A stretch of 6,243 nucleotides of DNA from Patescibacteria group bacterium (GTDB lineage: Bacteria; Patescibacteriota; Minisyncoccia; Minisyncoccales; Minisyncoccaceae). Positions within the stretch are counted from its first letter, which is position 1. The number at the start of each line of letters is the position of its first letter. The notes below the pieces were generated by a model, which was not told the origin of the DNA, searched no databases, and worked only from the letters and a program-made list of their open reading frames with translations. The stretch covers positions 1-6,243 of the forward strand of contig JASGMO010000031.1 of NCBI GenBank assembly GCA_030156465.1, read 5' to 3'. The position numbers were made by a program, and so were the translations under genes. Positions 1 through 5,110 of the stretch are shown here, piece after piece.

Positions 1-45
1 AAGGCCTTAGCTGAAGGAGCAAGAGAAGGAGGATTAAAATTCTAA
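1..45 (+). CDS. rplR: Ribosomal protein L18 (uL18), C-terminal end only
   Basis: This is the 3' end of a gene entering from the left edge. The frame starting at base 1 reads KALAEGAREGGLKF and then TAA. That is the characteristic C-terminus of bacterial uL18, a 5S rRNA-binding protein of the large subunit. Its position directly upstream of rpsE is the normal spc-operon order (rplF-rplR-rpsE). Only 14 codons are visible, so the call rests on the ending and on the neighbour. The GAAGGAGGA stretch inside its last codons is purine-rich and could serve rpsE as a ribosome binding site, although it sits about 16 bases from that start. Confidence 0.9.
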   Translation, partial: KALAEGAREGGLKF

Positions 46-49
46 AATT

Positions 50-517
50 ATGAAAAATACAAGATTTGATAAAAAGAAAGAAGTAGTAAAAGATGAATTT
101 GATTCAAAGCTTTTAGATTTGGCTAGAGTAACTAAAGTAACAGGAGGTGGAAAAACAATGAGATTTAGAGCAGTAATGGTAGTTGGAAATAAATCAGGCA
201 AGGTTGGGATCGGAGTGTCAAAGGGACTTGATGTTTCTCAAGCAATTGAAAAAGCAACAAAAGCTGCTAAAAAAGAACTAAGAGAGATTCCAATTTCAGA
301 AGGAACAATTCCTTTTGAAGTTGAAGGTAGATTAGGACCATCACATATTATTTTAAAACCACAAAGAAAAGGAAAGGGGCTTGTTGCAGGAGGAACAGTA
401 AGGGTTATTTGTTCTTTAGCTGGAATAGAAGATATTTCATCAAAATCAATTAGTAGGACAAAAAATAAGTTAAATAATGCAAGAGCAACGATGAAGGCCT
501 TGTCTAAGTTGAAATAA
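50..517 (+). CDS. rpsE: 30S ribosomal protein S5 (uS5)
   Basis: uS5 is a small-subunit protein involved in decoding fidelity and in the mRNA entry region. The 155-residue product has the two expected parts. The N-terminal double-stranded-RNA-binding-like domain covers about residues 20-85, with the loop RVTKVTGGGKTMRFRAV followed by VGNKSGKVGIGVSKG; this loop corresponds to the spectinomycin-contact region of E. coli S5. The C-terminal domain includes GPSHIILKPQRKGKGLVAGG (about 96-115) and ends in NNARATMKAL. The extreme C-terminus stops soon after that helix and is shorter than in E. coli. The ATG at 50 is the only sensible start, four bases after the rplR stop. The downstream gap to rplO is just 4 bases, with no rpmD. 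Confidence 0.97.
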   Translation: MKNTRFDKKKEVVKDEFDSKLLDLARVTKVTGGGKTMRFRAVMVVGNKSGKVGIGVSKGLDVSQAIEKATKAAKKELREIPISEGTIPFEVEGRLGPSHIILKPQRKGKGLVAGGTVRVICSLAGIEDISSKSISRTKNKLNNARATMKALSKLK

Positions 518-521
518 TAAA

Positions 522-959
522 ATGCAATTACACGAGATAAAAAAGAATACAACTTTTAAAGATAAAAAGAAAGTTGGAAGAGGTGGAAAGAAAGGAACTT
601 ATTGTGGAAAGGGGCAAAATGGACAAAAATCAAGAGCAGGAGCTAACTTTCAACCAATTATCAGAACATGGATTAAAAAGTATCCTAAGTTAAGAGGGTA
701 TAATTTTAATATAATTAAGAAATATTCTGTTGTTGATGTAAGTACTTTAGAAAAGAATTTTGAAGATAACAACACTGTAACTCCTAAGATATTGACTGAT
801 GATAGAATTGTGAGGAGGGTTGACGGAAAAATTCCAGCGATTAAAATACTAGGAAAGGGAGATATTAAAAAACCATTAATTATTGAGGGTTGTCTAGTTT
901 CAAAATCAGCTAAGGAAAAAATAGAAAAAGCTGGAGGAACAGTTAAGGAAAATAAATAA
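522..959 (+). CDS. rplO: 50S ribosomal protein L15 (uL15)
   Basis: uL15 is a large-subunit assembly protein. The 145-residue product begins MQLHEIKKN, followed by the glycine-rich, basic rRNA-binding extension (KKVGRGGKKGTYCGKGQNGQKSRAG, about residues 16-40). The globular part follows: PKLRGYNF near 55-62, and ILGKGDIKKPLIIEG with SKSAKEKIEKAGG near 109-139, the typical uL15 C-terminal block. Length and domain order are normal. No clear Shine-Dalgarno site precedes the ATG at 522, so translation may be coupled to rpsE, whose stop lies 4 bases upstream. Its TAA stop shares one base with the secY ATG (TAATG). Confidence 0.97.
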   Translation: MQLHEIKKNTTFKDKKKVGRGGKKGTYCGKGQNGQKSRAGANFQPIIRTWIKKYPKLRGYNFNIIKKYSVVDVSTLEKNFEDNNTVTPKILTDDRIVRRVDGKIPAIKILGKGDIKKPLIIEGCLVSKSAKEKIEKAGGTVKENK

Positions 960-2203
960 TGTTTAAAAAAATATTAGAAATTTTAAAAGCAAAAGATTTA
1001 AGGGCTAAAATACTTTTTATTCTTTTTATTTTTGCTGTTTTTAGATTAATGGCTAATATTCCTATTCCTGGAATAGATGTTGCAAGGATTAGAGAATTCT
1101 TTGCTGGCAATCAATTTTTTGGATTAATGAACTTATTTACAGGAGGAGCTCTTGATAATGTTTCAATAGTTATGCTTGGATTAGGACCATATATTACAGC
1201 AGTAATTATATTTCAATTATTAACAATGATCTTCCCTCAAATGGAGAAGTTGTATAAAGAAGAGGGAGAAGCAGGCAAACAAAAATTTAACCAGTATTGT
1301 AGGATAGCAGCAGTTCCTTTTGCACTTATTCAGGGATACAGTATGATTTTCTTTTTAAAGTCACAAGGAGCTATTGGATCACTTGATCCAATAACAATGA
1401 TCGCCGCGGTTTTGTCAATTGTTGCTGGTTCAATTATATTAATGTGGTTGGGCGAATTAATTTCAGAAAGAGGGATTGGAAATGGTGTTTCGCTTTTGAT
1501 TTTTGCAGGTATCGTTGCTGATTTTCCAAACAATGTTCAAAAGATGTTTATTACATTTGATCAAACACAATTATTCTCCTACATTCTATTTGGATTATTG
1601 TCTCTTCTAGTTATTGCAGGAGTTGTTTTAGTTAATGAAGGTAGAAGAAATATTTCAGTTTCTTATGCTAAGAGAGTAAGGGGAAACAAAATGTATGGAG
1701 GTGCTTCAACATACTTACCATTAAATATTAACCCAGCGGGAGTTATTCCAATCATTTTTGCGATTTCATTTTTAATGCTTCCATCTATGCTTTCTTCATT
1801 TTTAGGATGGACGGCAGTTGCTAACTTTTTAAATAATACATGGGTTTATGGAATAATATATTTTATTCTTGTGTTTGCATTTACATTTTTCTATACCGCA
1901 GTTACTTTTGACCCTAAGAGTATTTCAACTAATTTACAGAAAATGGGAGGATTCATTCCGGGAATTAGGCCGGGAGAAAATACAGCTCAATTTTTACAAA
2001 ATATTTTAAATAAGGTTTTAGTTATTGGTGCTACTTCATTAGGTTTAATTGCCGTAATGCCTTTAATAATTCAAGGAATCACAGGGATTCAGGAGTTTGC
2101 CTTTATGATTGGTGGAACAGCGCTAGTAATTATCGTATCGGTTGCCCTTGAGACAATGAGGCAGATTAATTCCCAGCTGGAAATGAGGGAATACGATTCA
2201 TAA
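959..2203 (+). CDS. secY: Protein translocase channel subunit SecY
   Basis: SecY is the channel-forming subunit of the Sec translocon in the cytoplasmic membrane. It passes unfolded proteins outward or sideways into the lipid. The 414-residue product is slightly short for the family and has the ten-helix pattern of hydrophobic segments. Landmarks are the first helix after KDLRAKI, the plug region FGLMNLFTGGAL (about 54-65), RGIGNGVSLLIF (171-182), the cytosolic loop RRNISVSYAKR (229-239), NINPAGVIPIIFA (256-268), the conserved cytosolic loop GGFIPGIRPG (330-339) and the C-terminal ETMRQINSQLEMREYDS. An AAGGA at 945-949, nine bases before the ATG, is a reasonable ribosome binding site. It is the last gene of this ribosomal-protein run and is followed by a terminator. 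Confidence 0.98.
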   Translation: MFKKILEILKAKDLRAKILFILFIFAVFRLMANIPIPGIDVARIREFFAGNQFFGLMNLFTGGALDNVSIVMLGLGPYITAVIIFQLLTMIFPQMEKLYKEEGEAGKQKFNQYCRIAAVPFALIQGYSMIFFLKSQGAIGSLDPITMIAAVLSIVAGSIILMWLGELISERGIGNGVSLLIFAGIVADFPNNVQKMFITFDQTQLFSYILFGLLSLLVIAGVVLVNEGRRNISVSYAKRVRGNKMYGGASTYLPLNINPAGVIPIIFAISFLMLPSMLSSFLGWTAVANFLNNTWVYGIIYFILVFAFTFFYTAVTFDPKSISTNLQKMGGFIPGIRPGENTAQFLQNILNKVLVIGATSLGLIAVMPLIIQGITGIQEFAFMIGGTALVIIVSVALETMRQINSQLEMREYDS

Positions 2204-2217
2204 TATAACATTGATTA

Positions 2218-2257
2218 AAATAGAGGGCTTCGGATACCTTCTATTTTTTTGTTTTTT
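2218..2257 (+). terminator. Intrinsic terminator after secY
   Basis: AAATAGAGGG (2218-2227) pairs with CCTTCTATTT (2237-2246), giving ten pairs with one G-U, around a nine-base loop. The T-run at 2244-2250, then G, then six more T, overlaps the end of the stem. It lies 15 bases after the secY stop, so it should end most spc-operon transcription before adk. Confidence 0.8.
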
Positions 2258-2267
2258 ATAATATAAT
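2257..2267 (+). promoter_or_regulatory. Possible -10 elements for adk-map
   Basis: Two overlapping perfect TATAAT hexamers (2257-2262 and 2262-2267) lie between the terminator and the adk start. No convincing -35 box is found at the usual distance, and the region is simply very AT-rich, so this is tentative. If used, the RNA would start within roughly 13-20 bases of the adk ATG, giving a very short leader with no Shine-Dalgarno site. Confidence 0.4.
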
Positions 2268-2286
2268 TAATTTAATAATAAAAAAA

Positions 2287-2964
2287 ATGAATAAAAATCC
2301 ATTAGTTTTAATTTTGCTTGGTAAGTCAGGAGCTGGAAAGGGGACTCAACTTAATCTATTAAGAGAAAGGTTGAATCTTGAGTTTATTGGAACCGGAGAT
2401 CTTTTAAGAAAAAGAAAAAAGATTGATGACTTTACAGGTAAAAAAATAGCAAGTGTTATTGATAATGGGGGGATTATTGTTACTCCTATTCCTTTTAAGT
2501 TATGGATGGATTCATTTGAAGAGATTAAAAACAAGGGAGAATTTAACGGACTTATCATAGATGGTTCTCCAAGGAAAATAAAAGAAGCATGGTTGTTAGA
2601 TGAAGCACTTGATTGGTATGAGTGGGATAAAAGAGTAAAAGTTATTCTAATTGATATATCAGAAGAAGAAGCTATTGCGAGAATTACAAGAAGAAAAACT
2701 TGTCCAGGATGCAATCACATCGTAATGTTCTCAAAAGACGATGAAGATATTAATAATTGTCCCAAGTGTGGTTCTGAGCTTGTAAAAAGACCAGAAGATA
2801 CAGTTGAAGGAACAAAGAAGCGCCTAGCATGGTTTGAAGAAGAGGTTGGCCAGACAATTAAGTATTATGAAGAGAATAATATGTTAATAAAGATAAATGG
2901 AGAGCAAAGTGTTGAAGATGTCTATAGCGACATAATTAAAGCAATTGAAGATGATAACAATTAA
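2287..2964 (+). CDS. adk: Adenylate kinase, zinc-lid type
   Basis: Adenylate kinase interconverts ATP + AMP and 2 ADP in the cytoplasm. The 225-residue product has the P-loop GKSGAGKGTQ (12-21), the AMP-site GTGDLLR (35-41), DGSPR (92-96; usually DGFPR), the LID arginines around RITRRK (132-137), and RPEDTVEGTKKRL (168-180), matching the family RxDDxxET...RL block. The LID carries four cysteines, C139/C142 and C158/C161, the Zn-binding arrangement known from many non-enterobacterial adenylate kinases. Oddities are Ser14 where most members have Pro in the P-loop (GxPGAGKGT) and Ser94 for Phe. No Shine-Dalgarno site is visible; the start ATG follows a run of A. Its end overlaps map by 14 bases, so the two are very likely co-transcribed. 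The secY-adk-map order is the standard bacterial one. Confidence 0.95.
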   Translation: MNKNPLVLILLGKSGAGKGTQLNLLRERLNLEFIGTGDLLRKRKKIDDFTGKKIASVIDNGGIIVTPIPFKLWMDSFEEIKNKGEFNGLIIDGSPRKIKEAWLLDEALDWYEWDKRVKVILIDISEEEAIARITRRKTCPGCNHIVMFSKDDEDINNCPKCGSELVKRPEDTVEGTKKRLAWFEEEVGQTIKYYEENNMLIKINGEQSVEDVYSDIIKAIEDDNN

Positions 2965-3745
2965 GACAAAAGAAGAAATTGATTTAATGCATCAAGGAGG
3001 GAGAATGCTTAGATCAATTGTAGATGAATTGGGGAAAAAGATTGATGTTGGAGTAAGTGGGAGAGACATAGAAGCGGAGGCAGAAAGATTAATTCAAAAT
3101 ACTGGTGGAGTTCCTAACTTCAGGGGACAGGATGGTTTTCCATCTTGTCTTTGTTTTTCCATTAATGAAGAAATTGTTCATAGTGTTCCCAGCGAAAGAA
3201 AATTAAAAGATGGAGACATAGTAACAATTGACTTAGGAATACTTTTCCCAATTAATACTTTTTTAAAAGGAGACATAGATTATAGAAAATATCCTAATTT
3301 AAAGAACGGTTTTCATACTGATATGGCCAGAACATATAGTGTTGGCAATGTCAATGAAGAAGTAGAGAGATTGTTGAAGGATAATAAGAAAGCACTTAAA
3401 AGAGGAATTTCAAAAGTTAAGGCAGGAGTTAAAACAGGGGAGATAGGAGAAGCGATTGAAAAGTTTGCACAAAGAGAGGGTTATGAAGTAATTAAGAATT
3501 TATGTGGCCACGGGATCGGAGCCAAGCTTCACGAGGACCCAGACATTCTTCACTATGGAAGTAAAAAATATGGAGAAATGTTAAAAGAAGGAATGGTTTT
3601 CTGTATTGAACCAATGCTTTCTTTGGGTAGCGATGAAATTGTTAAAAAAGGAATGGCATATATTACAGATGATAATTCTTTAAATGCACATTTTGAAGAT
3701 ATGGTTGCAGTGACTAAAAACGGAGTTATAGTTTTGACAGATTGA
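2951..3745 (+). CDS. map: Methionine aminopeptidase, type I
   Basis: This metallo-aminopeptidase removes the initiator Met from nascent proteins. With the ATG at 2951 the product has 264 residues and begins MITIKTKEEIDLMHQGG, the usual N-terminus of the family. A TTG six bases upstream is in frame but less likely. The five metal ligands are present: D94 (IDLG), D124 (HTDMART), H187 (GHGIG), E220 (IEPM) and E249 (FEDMV), with H77 and H194 as active-site histidines. The D124-H187 and H187-E220 spacings (63 and 33) equal those of the E. coli enzyme. The first two aspartates, however, are 30 residues apart rather than 11, an insertion of about 19 residues (near 99-119). The gene overlaps adk by 14 bases. 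infA, the usual next gene, does not follow. The last codons contain the -35 box of the downstream RNA promoter. Confidence 0.95.
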   Translation: MITIKTKEEIDLMHQGGRMLRSIVDELGKKIDVGVSGRDIEAEAERLIQNTGGVPNFRGQDGFPSCLCFSINEEIVHSVPSERKLKDGDIVTIDLGILFPINTFLKGDIDYRKYPNLKNGFHTDMARTYSVGNVNEEVERLLKDNKKALKRGISKVKAGVKTGEIGEAIEKFAQREGYEVIKNLCGHGIGAKLHEDPDILHYGSKKYGEMLKEGMVFCIEPMLSLGSDEIVKKGMAYITDDNSLNAHFEDMVAVTKNGVIVLTD

Positions 3746-3762
3746 AAATTATTTATTACAAT
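3734..3762 (+). promoter_or_regulatory. Near-consensus sigma70 promoter for the structured RNA
   Basis: TTGACA (3734-3739) is a perfect -35 box lying in the last codons of map. After a 17-base spacer comes TACAAT (3757-3762), five of six matches to the -10 consensus. The expected start is about 3769-3770, where the sequence is GG. This start would cut away most of the AAGAAGG that could otherwise act as a ribosome binding site for the reading frame at 3779. Confidence 0.8.
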
Positions 3763-3778
3763 CAAGAAGGTTTTTTCT

Positions 3779-3934
3779 ATGAAAGGAAAAGAGATTATTA
3801 ACCATTTTGGTGCAAGCACCACAAGGACTGAGAAGATGAACATACCGGATTATAAGGTGCTTCGGTACCGTGCAAAAAGGCACGGAGAACAGGGAATGGC
3901 CACTGCTGAGCAGTGGTGCGAAAGTCGTTTGTAG
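3779..3934 (+). CDS. Doubtful 51-codon reading frame within the structured RNA
   Basis: An ATG-to-TAG frame encodes a basic 51-residue peptide beginning MKGKEIINHF and ending AEQWCESRL, with no family I recognise and no membrane segment. In its favour are AAGAAGG eight bases before the ATG and a stop placed exactly at the base of the terminator. Against it, the predicted transcription start removes most of that ribosome binding site. Codon usage is also foreign to the neighbours: about 25 of 51 third positions are G or C, and three of five Arg codons are CGN, where neighbouring genes use mostly AGA/AGG. The perfect hairpins explain the composition better. I list it only so that it can be tested. 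Confidence 0.2.
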   Translation: MKGKEIINHFGASTTRTEKMNIPDYKVLRYRAKRHGEQGMATAEQWCESRL

Positions 3935-3962
3935 TTATCACAAAAGTGATAGCTCTTTTTTT
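3933..3962 (+). terminator. Intrinsic terminator of the structured RNA
   Basis: AGTTATCAC (3933-3941) pairs with GTGATAGCT (3946-3954) in nine pairs, one of them U-G, around an AAAA loop. It is followed by C and seven T (3956-3962). The stem begins directly after the closing helix of the RNA ends (3932), so the two could stack. It would also end map read-through transcripts. Confidence 0.88.
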
Positions 3963-3989
3963 GTAAAAAAAACTTTAAGATGATAATAT
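3961..3989 (+). promoter_or_regulatory. Weak promoter candidate for the membrane protein-tpiA pair
   Basis: TTGTAA (3961-3966), 17 bases, then TAATAT (3984-3989), four of six matches each. GATAAT at 3982-3987 is an alternative -10. Start of transcription would fall at or next to the ATG at 3996, implying a leaderless message. No Shine-Dalgarno site is visible before that ATG, which agrees. The region is AT-rich, so chance matches are likely. Confidence 0.35.
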
Positions 3990-3995
3990 ATCTAT

Positions 3996-4454
3996 ATGAT
4001 TAGTTCTGAGTTGCAAACATTTATTATCGCTGCTACGCCTATAATAGAATTAAGAGGTGCTATTCCAATAGCCCTGTTTAATTATGAATTATCTACTAGT
4101 TCAGCTTTTATCTTTTCAGTTTTAGGAAACATATTTCCAGTAATATTTATTCTTCTTTTTTTTGAAAAAGTTTCTAATTTTTTATCTCAAAAAAGTAAGT
4201 TATTTAAAAGATTTTTTGATTGGCTTTTTACTAGAACAAGAAAAAAGCATCAAGGCAATTACGAAAGATTTAGAGATCTATTTTTAGTGATATTTGTTTC
4301 AATTCCATTACCAATAACGGGAGCATGGACTGGATCACTTTGTGCTTTTCTTTTTGGAGTGCCTTTCAAAAGAGCTCTTCCTTTGATATCATTAGGGGTA
4401 GTAATAGCAGGAGTAATAGTTACATTAATTAGTTTAGGAATAATATTAATATGA
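3996..4454 (+). CDS. Small membrane protein, Sm_multidrug_ex family (DedA-related)
   Basis: The 152-residue product matches the family annotated as 'putative small multi-drug export protein' (Pfam Sm_multidrug_ex), which has been grouped with the DedA/VTT superfamily. The name is historical; I know of no solid evidence of drug transport, and the true substrate is unknown. Visible hallmarks are the re-entrant-type motif PIIELRGAIPIAL (15-27), hydrophobic segments near 35-57, 95-122 and 126-152, and SIPLPITGAWTGSLCA (102-117), where the usual form is PLPGTGAWTG. A basic cytosolic loop lies between about 66 and 94. Length is normal for the family. The gene overlaps tpiA by 4 bases (ATGA), so they are translationally coupled, although no functional link between them is evident. 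Confidence 0.82.
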   Translation: MISSELQTFIIAATPIIELRGAIPIALFNYELSTSSAFIFSVLGNIFPVIFILLFFEKVSNFLSQKSKLFKRFFDWLFTRTRKKHQGNYERFRDLFLVIFVSIPLPITGAWTGSLCAFLFGVPFKRALPLISLGVVIAGVIVTLISLGIILI

Positions 4455-5110
4455 ATTCATTAATAATAGCAAACTGGAAGTGCAACCCAGCAACATTAAA
4501 AGAGGCACAAGAATTATTTTCTGAAATAAAAGAAAATATTATTAATAAAGATATAGTAATTTGTCCGCCATCAATTTTTTTACCTTCCTTAATTTGCGAT
4601 GGTATTAACTTTGGCGCCCAAAATTGCTTTTGGAAAGAGTCAGGAGCATATACTGGAGAGGTTTCACCTCAAATGATTAAAAGTATTGGTTGCAAGTATG
4701 TTATCATCGGCCACTCTGAAAGGAGAACTATATTCAACGAAAGCAATGATGAAATTAAAAGTAAAATTAAACAAGCTAAGAAGGCCGGACTTATACCAAT
4801 AGTTTGTATTGGCGAATCAAAAAATCAGAATACTTTTGAAATAATCGAGGAGCAAATTAAGGACATAGAAAAAGATATTATTTTAGCATACGAACCGTTA
4901 TGGGCAATAGGCACAGGAGAAAATGCTTCAATTGATAAAGTAAGAGAAGTAAGAGAGTATTTAAAAGATAGAAAAGTTCTTTACGGCGGAAGTGTTAATT
5001 CTCAGAACGCTAAAGATTATTTAGAAATTGCAGATGGACTTTTAATTGGTGGAGCTTCTCTTAACGCCAAAGAATTTATAAAGATTAGCAATATATTGTG
5101 CGACATTTAA
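4451..5110 (+). CDS. tpiA: Triosephosphate isomerase, compact form
   Basis: This glycolytic enzyme interconverts dihydroxyacetone phosphate and glyceraldehyde 3-phosphate. The 219-residue product shows the complete catalytic set: N8 and K10 in NWKCN, H88 in IIGHSERR, and E148 in AYEPLWAIGTG, which also contains the mobile loop 6. The phosphate-binding motifs YGGSVN (178-183) and GGAS (200-203) are present. At 219 residues it is shorter than the usual roughly 250. The clearest shortening is between GES (121-123) and the catalytic Glu, where the usual 'REAGKT' region and helix are cut down. The start is fixed by the ATGA overlap with the upstream gene; AGGA at 4436-4439 is a weak ribosome binding site. 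It ends 4 bases into the convergent recombinase gene, with no terminator visible between them. Confidence 0.95.
   Translation: MNSLIIANWKCNPATLKEAQELFSEIKENIINKDIVICPPSIFLPSLICDGINFGAQNCFWKESGAYTGEVSPQMIKSIGCKYVIIGHSERRTIFNESNDEIKSKIKQAKKAGLIPIVCIGESKNQNTFEIIEEQIKDIEKDIILAYEPLWAIGTGENASIDKVREVREYLKDRKVLYGGSVNSQNAKDYLEIADGLLIGGASLNAKEFIKISNILCDI

Larger units (their letters stand above)
3769..3962 (+). ncRNA. Candidate structured non-coding RNA, about 190 nt, family unknown
   Basis: A transcript from the promoter at 3734-3762 to the terminator at 3933-3962 would be about 194 nt. Several helices are visible. Hairpin GGTG/CACC has loop CAAG (3809-3820). A long-range closing helix joins 3821-3829 (ACAAGGACT) to 3923-3932 (AGTC, bulged G, TTTGT). 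Hairpin GGTGC(TTCG)GTACC (3856-3869) has a stable UUCG tetraloop. CCGTGC/GCACGG (3868-3873 with 3880-3885) has loop AAAAAG. CCACTGC/GCAGTGG (3900-3906 with 3910-3916) has loop TGA. Positions 3809-3932 are 64/124 G+C, far above the AT-rich neighbours, which is typical of structural RNA in such genomes. I see no SRP, RNase P or tmRNA core motif. The adk-map message has no terminator of its own here, so the RNA could also be made as map read-through. A riboswitch for the gene at 3996 is a second option, and a small protein gene a third. Confidence 0.7.

Noticed and set aside
238..552. Minus-strand reading frames under rpsE, secY, adk and map
   Set aside because: They are antisense to clear conserved genes, have no recognisable protein features, and arise from the composition of the sense strand.
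2945..2950. TTG start for map, adding two residues
   Set aside because: The ATG at 2951 gives the standard family N-terminus (MITIKTKEEIDLM); TTG is a weaker start and has no better ribosome binding site.
3854..3872. Resemblance of AAGGTGCTTCGGTACCGTG to the T-box antiterminator sequence
   Set aside because: The T-box core (GGGUGGUACCGCG) is interrupted, no specifier stem is apparent, the following terminator does not use this segment, and no aminoacyl-tRNA synthetase or amino-acid gene follows.
3827..3926. Hammerhead-like fragments (CTGAGAAGATGA ... GCGAAAGTC)
   Set aside because: The core should read CUGAUGA followed directly by stem II and GAAA; here the first box is expanded and the two fragments are not joined by the required three-stem layout.
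3769..3962. SRP RNA, RNase P RNA, tmRNA or cobalamin riboswitch
   Set aside because: I looked for the SRP GGAAG/GCAGCC core, RNase P conserved regions, a tRNA-like end with CCA, and the B12-box elements. None is present in the right order.
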